64,000 nt of DNA from contig OZ244780.1 in assembly GCA_965219565.1 (NCBI GenBank), positions 2,356,001 through 2,420,000 of the forward strand. The letters are read 5' to 3'. The stretch is from DAOUJI01 sp965219565 (lineage in GTDB: Bacteria; Chloroflexota; Dehalococcoidia; Lucifugimonadales; JAGWBF01). Of the stretch, positions 8,637-15,721 are shown in pieces. How positions within the stretch are numbered: position 1 is the stretch's first letter; every line of letters starts with the position of its first letter. The translations under genes and the position numbers were made by a program. Under the pieces are notes generated by a model that worked only from the letters and a program-made list of their open reading frames with translations, did not search any database and was not told the origin of the DNA.

Positions 8637-9851
8637 CTAGACCACCCCTGCCATGCGTAACCTGCCCAGGCGGGACTTATCGACTCCGAGACGGCCACAG
8701 AGTATTTCCTCGTTGTGCTGTCCCAGAGTCGGGGCGGGGCCTCCTATCCGTCCCGGCGTCTCCGACAACCGGAAAGGCGATCCCGGATGCTTGAGTGTCC
8801 CCGCCACTGGGTGCTCTACGTCCACGAAATATCTCCGGTCGTTCAGGTGCTCGTCTTGGGCAACGTCTTCAATGGTGCGCACCGGTGCGCAGGGCACTTT
8901 CGCCTCCATGCAAAGCTCGAATATCTCCTGCTTGGTGCGCTCTTTGAACCAGGGGGCTATCAACGCTTCGGACTCGTCGGGATATTCCTCCGCCATGGCT
9001 CGGCGGTTCCTGTACCTCTCTTCCTGCTGCCATTCGGGGTCTCCGATGAGTTTCAGGAAGTTGAAGTACTGCTCGATTCGGAGGGGGTAGAGGCAGACGA
9101 ACCCGTCCTTGCATTCCATGATTGTGTTGGGGAAGTAGGCTTCCCCGCCACGCCGTCCTTTGCGCGTTCCCGCGACGCCCCTGTAAATGAAATTGGGCAG
9201 GAAGTAGACGAAGGAGATGAGTGAGCCAAGGGCCTGCACGGAACCCACGTCCACCCACTGCCCTTTGCCTGAGACATCCCTGGCGGACAACGCTATGAGC
9301 GTGGCGAGCACAGCCGCAAGCCCGCCCATATAGTCCGACTGGGAGTAGGGTATGGCGAGGGGATGACGGTCGGGCCACCCGATTCCTATGCTGATTCCCC
9401 CGGCGGCCTGTATGTTTATGTCCTGCCCGGCGTACTCCTTCATAGGACCGGTGCGCCCGTAGGGCGTGACCGAGGTGTAAATCAGCCTGGGGAAACGCTC
9501 ATGGATGCTCTCATAGTCCAGTCCCAGCGATTCCAGCTTGCCGGGCGCCGTGCTCTCGACCAGAATATCAGCGTCTTTCAGCAACCTGAGGAACAACTCT
9601 TTTCCCGTGGATGTCTCCACGTCCAGGGTCACGCCCAGCTTCCCGGTGTTCAGGAAAAGATACAAGCCGCTGGACTCGGGATTCGGGACGTCCATCGGGA
9701 AGGGCCCCTGGCGCCTGGAAGAGTCTCCCTTTGGACTTTCAACCTTGATGACCTCGGCGCCCAGGTCTCCCAACGCCCGTGCCGCAAAGGGAGCGGAGAT
9801 ATAGTCTCCCAGCTCCACGACCTTCAGACCGGACAGACTGCCCGTGGACAT
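8637..9851 (-). CDS. CaiB/BaiF (class III) CoA-transferase
   Basis: A 404-residue family III CoA-transferase. LSGLKVVELGDYISAP and LGDLGAEVIKVESPKGD mark the N-terminus; TSVTPYGRTGP and the catalytic-position Asp (in YSQSDYMGG, 21 residues before the SGKGQ motif) follow. The start was set at 9851 because TGATG there joins the stop of the preceding hydratase-like gene to the ATG, indicating translational coupling; a longer frame to 9989 would lie inside that gene. It is flanked by another transferase downstream and a MaoC-like gene upstream. The acyl substrates cannot be read from the sequence. Confidence 0.92.
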   Translation of the reverse strand: MSTGSLSGLKVVELGDYISAPFAARALGDLGAEVIKVESPKGDSSRRQGPFPMDVPNPESSGLYLFLNTGKLGVTLDVETSTGKELFLRLLKDADILVESTAPGKLESLGLDYESIHERFPRLIYTSVTPYGRTGPMKEYAGQDINIQAAGGISIGIGWPDRHPLAIPYSQSDYMGGLAAVLATLIALSARDVSGKGQWVDVGSVQALGSLISFVYFLPNFIYRGVAGTRKGRRGGEAYFPNTIMECKDGFVCLYPLRIEQYFNFLKLIGDPEWQQEERYRNRRAMAEEYPDESEALIAPWFKERTKQEIFELCMEAKVPCAPVRTIEDVAQDEHLNDRRYFVDVEHPVAGTLKHPGSPFRLSETPGRIGGPAPTLGQHNEEILCGRLGVDKSRLGRLRMAGVV

Positions 9852-11020
9852 CAGGACCGCGCCTGTGCTCCCGGCAGCGTGAACTGGTCGAACCGCACGA
9901 AGTCCGGGGCCAGATCCACCTCGCGGGACACCAGGGACACCTTTGCGGAGCCGGTGGCCGTTGTTTCTCCACGCTGGTTCTCGCACCACACCTCCAGGTC
10001 AACCAGGGGCGAGCCGTCCACCATGGCCTTGCCCATCACCTTGCCCTTGCACCAGGTGGTGTCGTAGATGAAGTTGGGTCGGGTGATCCGAACATTAAGT
10101 GCCTTGAGAAAGCCCAGGTTGCCGATCCAGTTGGTGACCATGTTCTCGATCCAGCAGACCCTCTGGATTCCAGCGTCGTGGGCAAAGGGGAATCCGAACT
10201 CCTGCGCCACGTTGTCCTTTATGAGAGACGCGTCCCACGAGTCGGGCATGCCGGTCACCGGGTCCCAGTAAACGTCGGCAGGATGGCGGCGCCAGTGGTC
10301 CAGGAAGTAGCCGAAGCTTATCGTGCCGCGAACCATGTCTACAAAGTTGAGCATGTCGTCGCTGGATAGCGGCCCCTTGACTACAGTCGAGACCGGGTCG
10401 CCCGGCTGGACTTCCTCCCAGTACCGGGGTATGTCTCCCCTTATCTCTTCTTCCTCATAAGCCTTGTCGATGGCTTCCAGGTCATCGGGAGTATATCGGT
10501 AGCGGCCTATGCTCATGTACCTGCCGCGCTCCCTGGCGGGATTCCTCGGCACACGCAGCATGTAAGTAGTTGCTTTGGCGACGGTCTCGGTGTCCTGGTT
10601 CGTGTAGACCACCTCTCCAGTCTGGAGCGCCATAGGGCCGCAGAACTCTCCGGTCTTTTTCTGCACGTCCAGCAACCTTGCCGTGGCCTTTATACGGTCG
10701 TGGACGATGATGGGCCTATAGAACTCCCAGTCGGCCCCGCCGTAGATGGACTGAATCCCCGGCAGCTTGGGCGCCACGAAGGTGTCGTCGAAGCAGTGGA
10801 GGCTGGAAGGGTGGGACTGGAGGCTGCCGAAGAGGTTTGTGGAAACCAGTTCTTCCGACATGTACAGCGGGTTCCGGCTGCCGATGGCAAGACCGTACCG
10901 GATGATCATCTCCTTGCCGGCTTCCGTCCACCGGGGTTTCCGGCGAAGATCCACGTCTATTAGCTTCCTGGCCTCTTCGATGGCCTCGTCGGTGAGGTCG
11001 GGGTAAACGTTTTCAGGCAT
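9851..11020 (-). CDS. MaoC/FAS1-like double-hotdog acyl dehydratase family protein
   Basis: A 389-residue protein of the MaoC N-terminal/FAS1-like dehydratase type, apparently with two hotdog domains (about 30-175 and 205-370). The second begins at PRYWEEVQPGD and ends with NWIGNLGFLKALNVRI and a TTATGSAKV strand. The canonical hydratase motif G-D-x-N-P-L-H is replaced by GSRNPLY at 47-53, so the usual Asp/His dyad is absent from the first domain. Relatives act on enoyl- or 3-hydroxyacyl-CoA, for example mesaconyl-CoA hydratases. A tandem paralogue lies upstream. Sandwiched between CoA-transferases, it probably acts on the thioesters they make. Confidence 0.85.
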   Translation of the reverse strand: MPENVYPDLTDEAIEEARKLIDVDLRRKPRWTEAGKEMIIRYGLAIGSRNPLYMSEELVSTNLFGSLQSHPSSLHCFDDTFVAPKLPGIQSIYGGADWEFYRPIIVHDRIKATARLLDVQKKTGEFCGPMALQTGEVVYTNQDTETVAKATTYMLRVPRNPARERGRYMSIGRYRYTPDDLEAIDKAYEEEEIRGDIPRYWEEVQPGDPVSTVVKGPLSSDDMLNFVDMVRGTISFGYFLDHWRRHPADVYWDPVTGMPDSWDASLIKDNVAQEFGFPFAHDAGIQRVCWIENMVTNWIGNLGFLKALNVRITRPNFIYDTTWCKGKVMGKAMVDGSPLVDLEVWCENQRGETTATGSAKVSLVSREVDLAPDFVRFDQFTLPGAQARS

Positions 11021-11053
11021 TGACAGTGTTCCTTCAGTTCAAGGCTTGTTTTC

Positions 11054-12205
11054 TTACTGGATTCCCCTGGAGGGCAGCACAACCTCCATGCGGCAGTTGC
11101 CCGTCGGTTCTCCTCGCTGGTTCTGACATGAGCTCCGTGTCTCGATAATGTGGAGGTCGCCCTCTATCCACTTGCGCACGACTTCCCCCTCGACCCAGGT
11201 CGTGTCTCCCTCGATGTTGAAGCGCCGAAGGTCGTGGTAATACTTGCGTACATAGGCGTGGTCACTCATCCAATTCGTGACCACCTGCCCCAGCCAGGAA
11301 CCCCTCTGCGGACCCAGGTCATAGATGCCGGGCAGGGCGATGATTTTGGCCATGGTGTCTTCCCAATGGCCTCGGTGGGGATGGTCTGGCACACCCGTCT
11401 CCGGGTCCGGCTCGGCGAATGAGCTATGCTTACGGAAAGCGCTCCAGCGATAGTAGTGGTTGCCCCCAGGGCTGGCGCCTACGCCCGTATTGAAGGCGTC
11501 GAATCGGCCCGCACCGAAGATTATCTCCACGACCCGCAGTGGCCCACGCACGATCCCTGGAAACTTCTCCCCCTCTTGCACGTCCTCCCAGTAGCGAGGC
11601 TCGGCGCCTCGTATTTCCTCATTCTGGTAGGCGTCCCAGATGGTCTGAAGCTCTTCTTCCGTATACTTGGGTTTCTCCACTCCCTTGAACCTGTCCCGCT
11701 CCCGGGCGGCTTGCCGCTCGGTGCGTATGCTCCAGGCCTTGGCATTGGCCACAGCCTGTCCGTGCTGGTTCACGTAGAGGGTCTGGGCGTATTGGATGGC
11801 CATGTGGCCAGCGTACTGGCTGGACTTCTCCACGACATCATGAGGACGGTAGGAAGCGCTGATGATGTCGCCGGGCCGGACGGGCTGGCGATACTCCCAC
11901 TCCGAGCCGCCGTAGAAGCTGTGCACTCCCGGCAGGCCCCCCAGGTTCGTTGCGGTGGGGGCACGTACAGTCCACAAGAACAGCGGAGTGCCGATGACGG
12001 AGCCGTAGCCGGTGGTCTTGCCGTACTCCTCGTCGCAGTAGAGGGGGTTGCGCTCCCCCATCCCCGTGGCGTAGGTGCGAATGGCGTCGGCGGTTATCTC
12101 TCCCACATGCCTTATGCCGTGGTAGTAGACGCCCAGCCGGGCCTTTATCCTGTCGATGCCCTCTTGAGTAATATGCCCGTATGAACCCTGGTCTGAAGTC
12201 GCCAT
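11054..12205 (-). CDS. MaoC/FAS1-like double-hotdog acyl dehydratase family protein (paralogue)
   Basis: A 383-residue paralogue of the next gene in the operon, with the same two-domain layout. GERNPLYCDEE at 50-60 replaces the classical G-D-x-N-P-L-H hydratase motif; YGGSEWEYRQPVRPGD and EPRYWEDVQEGEKFPGI (start of domain two) align with the paralogue. The C-terminal part has LGPQRGSWLGQVVTNWMSD and GDTTWVEGEVV. Having both suggests either a heteromer or two substrates of different size. It lies 33 bases upstream of its paralogue and 18 bases downstream of a CoA-transferase, in one transcription unit. Confidence 0.85.
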   Translation of the reverse strand: MATSDQGSYGHITQEGIDRIKARLGVYYHGIRHVGEITADAIRTYATGMGERNPLYCDEEYGKTTGYGSVIGTPLFLWTVRAPTATNLGGLPGVHSFYGGSEWEYRQPVRPGDIISASYRPHDVVEKSSQYAGHMAIQYAQTLYVNQHGQAVANAKAWSIRTERQAARERDRFKGVEKPKYTEEELQTIWDAYQNEEIRGAEPRYWEDVQEGEKFPGIVRGPLRVVEIIFGAGRFDAFNTGVGASPGGNHYYRWSAFRKHSSFAEPDPETGVPDHPHRGHWEDTMAKIIALPGIYDLGPQRGSWLGQVVTNWMSDHAYVRKYYHDLRRFNIEGDTTWVEGEVVRKWIEGDLHIIETRSSCQNQRGEPTGNCRMEVVLPSRGIQ

Positions 12206-12223
12206 GTTGTTCGGCCTCCGGTT

Positions 12224-13420
12224 CTAGCTGACCGCTCCCGCCTCTATCAGCCGGTCCACGTCGTCGGGCGAAATTCCCAGCAGCCCCTCCAGTATGGGCC
12301 GGTTGTCCTCGCCCGGAAAAGGCGCGTGGCGGGAGGCTTCTGGCCTTTTCCCGTCCAGCATGTAGGGCGTCCTTATCACAGTGTATTCGTCGCCGTCGTT
12401 ATCGGCTATCCGCTGGGAAAAGTCCCGCACTTTAAGGTGCGGGTCGTCAAACAGGTCTTTGGCGCTGTATGAAGGAACCGCCGCGACTCCTTCCCTCTGG
12501 AGCATGGCCATGAGGTTGAAGGCGTTTTGTCCGGCTGTCCACTCTCCCAGAAGAGCGTCCAAAGTGTCCTGGTTCTCCCATCGGAGGCTCTGGTCGGCGA
12601 ATCTGACGTCGGCCAGCCACTCCTCTTTCCCGGCGGCCCTGCACAACCCTTCCCATTCCTCCTGAGTCGCCACGGCTATGGTAATCCAGGCGTCCTCTCC
12701 CGCGCAACGATAGACCCCGTGGGGCGCCATGATGTGGTCGCGGTTGCCGATGCGGGGGTTGGCGTTCATCTCGGAGTCTGCGCCGTTCAACTCGGCGTCC
12801 AGCACGCGCTCTCCGATCATTGCCGTCGCAACGTCCCGGGAAGCCATGTCTATGTACTGGCCCTTGCCCGTGGCGCGGGCGTGGTACACAGCGGCCAACG
12901 CCGAGTACGCCGCAGCCTGCCCCGCAGTATAGTCCACCACAAGGCGCAGCTCGGAGGGAATTCCGTCAGAGTACCCGGTCACTTGAGACCAGCCTCCCAT
13001 CGTCCCAAATATGGGTGCGAATCCTACGTACCTGGAGTAAGGGCCCTCGGAACCCAATGACGACGATGACACCATCACCAAGTCGGGCTTCATCCGGGAC
13101 AGCTCGGCGTAGCTGAGTCCGAAACGCTTCATGGTGCCTGGCCGGAAGTTCTCCATCACCACGTCGCAAACGGAAATCAACTTCCGGGCCAGGTCAGCCC
13201 CGTCGGGAGCCTGGAGATTCAAGGTCAGCCCCAGTTTCCCATAGTTCAGGTAGCGGTCCACTTGGGCGGCACGTCTCTGGGGGAAGCCCCCCCTGGCCCT
13301 CGCTGAGGCTATCTTTATCACCTCGGCGCCCAAAGAGGCCAGTAGCAGAGTACTGTAGGGCCCGGCAGCGGCCCAGGTAAAGTCGGCCACTCGCACGTTT
13401 CTCAGGGGAAGGCTGTTCAT
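12224..13420 (-). CDS. CaiB/BaiF (class III) CoA-transferase
   Basis: A 398-residue family III CoA-transferase. The N-terminus has NVRVADFTWAAAGP and ASLGAEVIKI, the middle DVVMENFRPGTMKRFGL, a signature of the family, and the catalytic-position Asp is in LVVDYTAGQ, 21 residues before TGKGQ. ATG 13420 is preferred over the TTG one codon earlier; either is 7-10 bases from the stop of the preceding transferase gene. The two transferases at this end and the two at the other end of the cluster bracket the hydratase-like pair, an arrangement that would suit heteromeric transferases. Confidence 0.92.
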   Translation of the reverse strand: MNSLPLRNVRVADFTWAAAGPYSTLLLASLGAEVIKIASARARGGFPQRRAAQVDRYLNYGKLGLTLNLQAPDGADLARKLISVCDVVMENFRPGTMKRFGLSYAELSRMKPDLVMVSSSSLGSEGPYSRYVGFAPIFGTMGGWSQVTGYSDGIPSELRLVVDYTAGQAAAYSALAAVYHARATGKGQYIDMASRDVATAMIGERVLDAELNGADSEMNANPRIGNRDHIMAPHGVYRCAGEDAWITIAVATQEEWEGLCRAAGKEEWLADVRFADQSLRWENQDTLDALLGEWTAGQNAFNLMAMLQREGVAAVPSYSAKDLFDDPHLKVRDFSQRIADNDGDEYTVIRTPYMLDGKRPEASRHAPFPGEDNRPILEGLLGISPDDVDRLIEAGAVS

Positions 13421-13426
13421 CAAGGC

Positions 13427-14653
13427 TCAGACAACCCCTGTCTGCTTGAGACGTACGATTTGCCCTGGTTTGTAGCCCAGAAGCCCGCCGTAGACATCCA
13501 TGTTGTGCTGCCCCAGTTGGGGAGCTGGGCTCCGGTTGACAGAGGGAGTCTCCGAGAACAGGGCGGGAGAGCCGGGTGCTCGATAGTTCCCTAAGACAGG
13601 ATGCGCCATATCGGCGTAGAACCCTCGGTGCTCCATCTGTGGGTCAGCGAGCATCTCTTCCATCGTGTAGACCGGACCGGCTGCGCAGCCCTCAGCTTGC
13701 AGCCAATGGTATATCTCGTCCCTGGTATGGTTCATGGCCCACTCTTCCACCAGGTCGTCAATCTCGAAGCGTCGGGCAATGCGAGAGTCATGGTCGGCGT
13801 ACTTCTCGTCCTTGGCCCAGTCCGGGTCTCCTATAACTCGGAGCAACCCCTCCCATTGACGCTGGGCAGGGAGAAGCATCTCCCAATAGCCGTCTTTGCA
13901 CTTGTAAAGGCCCCCAATATACTGGTACAGATGCCGGTGTCGGCGGTCTTCAATGTATCCCCGGTCCGGCCACTGGCAGAAGTCAGCGGCGTTGAGATTG
14001 ATGAGAATCTCCTGGGCTGATACGTCCACATGGCGTCCTTCGCCGTCCATCGTTCGGCTCAGAATCGCAGCCACGGAGGCCAGGGCGGCGCCCAGCCCCA
14101 CCTGGTACTCGCCGATGTAGCCGCCGATCTTTATGGGTTCTCGGTCGGGGTACAGGCGGTCAGCCAGCCTGCCGCCGGGAAGCATCCAGCCATCGCCGCC
14201 GGAATGGTAGTTGTTGAGATAATAGGCCTTGTAGTCTTTGTAGGGGCCGGAACGGCCAAAGGGCGTTATCGAGGTGCAGACCAGCGAGGGGAATTCTGCC
14301 TGCAGGCTGGCCGGGTCGATGCCGGCCGCCTCCGCCTGGGCCAAGGGCAGGTCCTCTATCACCAGGTCCACCTGATCCAACAGCCGATGCAATACTTCCC
14401 GGCCCTTGGCAGAGGTGACGTCCAGCGTGATTCCCCGCTTGTTGTTGTTTAGGTAGATGAACAGCAGGCTGCTGTCCTGTCCTGGCGAGCCGTTGAAAAA
14501 GGGGCCCCGGGAACGGGCAATGTCCCCTCCATCAGGGGGTTCCACTTTAATGACGTCGGCGCCCATGTCGGCAAGCAGTTTGCCGCAGTAGGGTCCGGCG
14601 ACGAAGGAGCATATCTCCAGCGCTTTGATTCCGTCGAGAGCGCCTGGGTGCAT
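13427..14653 (-). CDS. CaiB/BaiF CoA-transferase homologue with Glu at the catalytic Asp position
   Basis: A 408-residue member of the class III CoA-transferase family and first gene of the six-gene cluster. It has LDGIKALEICSFVAGPYCG, ADMGADVIKVEPP, LVIEDLPLAQAEA and TSITPFGRSGPYKD. At the position where the three other transferases here carry the nucleophilic Asp it has Glu182 (IGEYQVG; codon GAG at 14108-14110), and its TGxGQ motif is changed to DGEGR. That suggests altered chemistry or a non-catalytic partner subunit; the alignment is by eye. The ribosome-binding site is GAGG about 12 bases before the ATG. Confidence 0.88.
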   Translation of the reverse strand: MHPGALDGIKALEICSFVAGPYCGKLLADMGADVIKVEPPDGGDIARSRGPFFNGSPGQDSSLLFIYLNNNKRGITLDVTSAKGREVLHRLLDQVDLVIEDLPLAQAEAAGIDPASLQAEFPSLVCTSITPFGRSGPYKDYKAYYLNNYHSGGDGWMLPGGRLADRLYPDREPIKIGGYIGEYQVGLGAALASVAAILSRTMDGEGRHVDVSAQEILINLNAADFCQWPDRGYIEDRRHRHLYQYIGGLYKCKDGYWEMLLPAQRQWEGLLRVIGDPDWAKDEKYADHDSRIARRFEIDDLVEEWAMNHTRDEIYHWLQAEGCAAGPVYTMEEMLADPQMEHRGFYADMAHPVLGNYRAPGSPALFSETPSVNRSPAPQLGQHNMDVYGGLLGYKPGQIVRLKQTGVV

Positions 14654-14688
14654 GGTTTTTCCGGTTTCCTCACATACGCTGACGTTTT

Positions 14689-14730
14689 AGAGCAGGCCGG
14701 TGAACGAAACCACGGCCTGCTCTTTTATTT
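14689..14730 (+). terminator. Terminator-like hairpin pointing along the + strand
   Basis: A perfect 10-base inverted repeat (AGAGCAGGCC at 14689-14698, GGCCTGCTCT at 14714-14723) with a 15-base loop is followed on the + strand by TTTATTT. On the minus strand the stem is followed by AAAACG and not by a T run. Both flanking genes are on the minus strand, so it does not face the way expected for the esterase that ends at 14747. Confidence 0.55.
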
Positions 14731-14746
14731 CGATGCCAAACAGGGT

Positions 14747-15643
14747 TTAACCGCCGTTCATGCGCTGTCGCAGAAACTCTCCGATGCTGTCCACTGCCTG
14801 CTGCGCCTCGGGCAAAACGGGCGCCCAGTTGTGCCAGACGTGGGGCATGTCGTCCCACACCTCCAGCGTGGCGTCAACCCCCGACGCCTTGGCCTTTTCC
14901 ACAAGCCGGGTGGAGTCATCCAGCAAGGTCTCGATGGAACCCACCTGCACCAGCAGCGGCGGCAGCCCTGTCAGGTCGGCGAACAGGGGTGACGCCAACG
15001 GCGCGTCCGGATTGGCGGAGCCGTAGTAGAGGCCCGCCATGTCATCCAACCGCTCCTTACTCACCGTCGGGTCCGACTCCGCATTGGTCTTCATCGAGTC
15101 CCCCGACTGGGTCAAGTCCGTCCACGGAGAGATACAAACTCCCGCCGCAGGCATGGGAAGCCCGTAATAACGCAGAGCTATCAATGTTGAAAGGGTCAGA
15201 CCGCCGCCAGCCGAATCGCCGGCAATGGCCATTTTAGATGGCAGATGACCTGTGGACAGCAGCCAACTGTAAGCCGCCACCGAGTCTTCCACCGCCGCAG
15301 GAAACTGGCTCTCAGGGGCCAGGCGGTATTCGAGGCCCAGCGCACAGATTCCTGCCGCCTTAGCTATCCAGGATATGGTGGAGCGGTGGCTCCGCATGGA
15401 ACCCTGCACGTATCCGCCGCCGTGAAGGTACAGCAGAGCGGCGTTGGGCGGGTTCCCTTCGTAAGCAATCCATTCCGCCGGGACTCCGCCAGCAGAAACC
15501 CTGTTGACCTTTAAGTCAGGGCTAAGGGGGAACAGGTCCTTGCGGGCGTCGGACAGGGCTCTGGAGTCGTCGATGTTCGTGCTGTTGGTGGTGGGCCGGT
15601 TGCGGAGTTGCTGGAGAATTTCTTCCAGTTGAGGGCTGGCCAT
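14747..15643 (-). CDS. HSL-family alpha/beta hydrolase (esterase)
   Basis: A 298-residue carboxylesterase of the hormone-sensitive-lipase family. The oxyanion-hole motif HGGG is at 74-77 and the nucleophile elbow GDSAGG gives Ser144. His268 (DMPHVWHNW) completes the site; the usual acid in the GSDxLxDD loop reads GSIETLLDD, so Glu239 or an Asp in DD probably serves. No signal peptide is visible, so it is cytoplasmic. The natural ester is unknown. AGGAGG upstream supports the ATG. It lies upstream of the CoA-transferase cluster on the same strand, separated by the hairpin at 14689. Confidence 0.92.
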   Translation of the reverse strand: MASPQLEEILQQLRNRPTTNSTNIDDSRALSDARKDLFPLSPDLKVNRVSAGGVPAEWIAYEGNPPNAALLYLHGGGYVQGSMRSHRSTISWIAKAAGICALGLEYRLAPESQFPAAVEDSVAAYSWLLSTGHLPSKMAIAGDSAGGGLTLSTLIALRYYGLPMPAAGVCISPWTDLTQSGDSMKTNAESDPTVSKERLDDMAGLYYGSANPDAPLASPLFADLTGLPPLLVQVGSIETLLDDSTRLVEKAKASGVDATLEVWDDMPHVWHNWAPVLPEAQQAVDSIGEFLRQRMNGG

Positions 15644-15721
15644 GACGTTCCCTCCTAAGGTTGATTCCCGTTGATTGCCGGAGAGTGGCCCATCGTGAGG
15701 CAGTGCGGGCCGAAAGCCGGG

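Noticed and set aside
9852..9989. Upstream extension of the CoA-transferase at 8637
   Set aside because: It lies wholly inside the preceding gene, and the TGATG junction at 9851 gives a clear coupled start.
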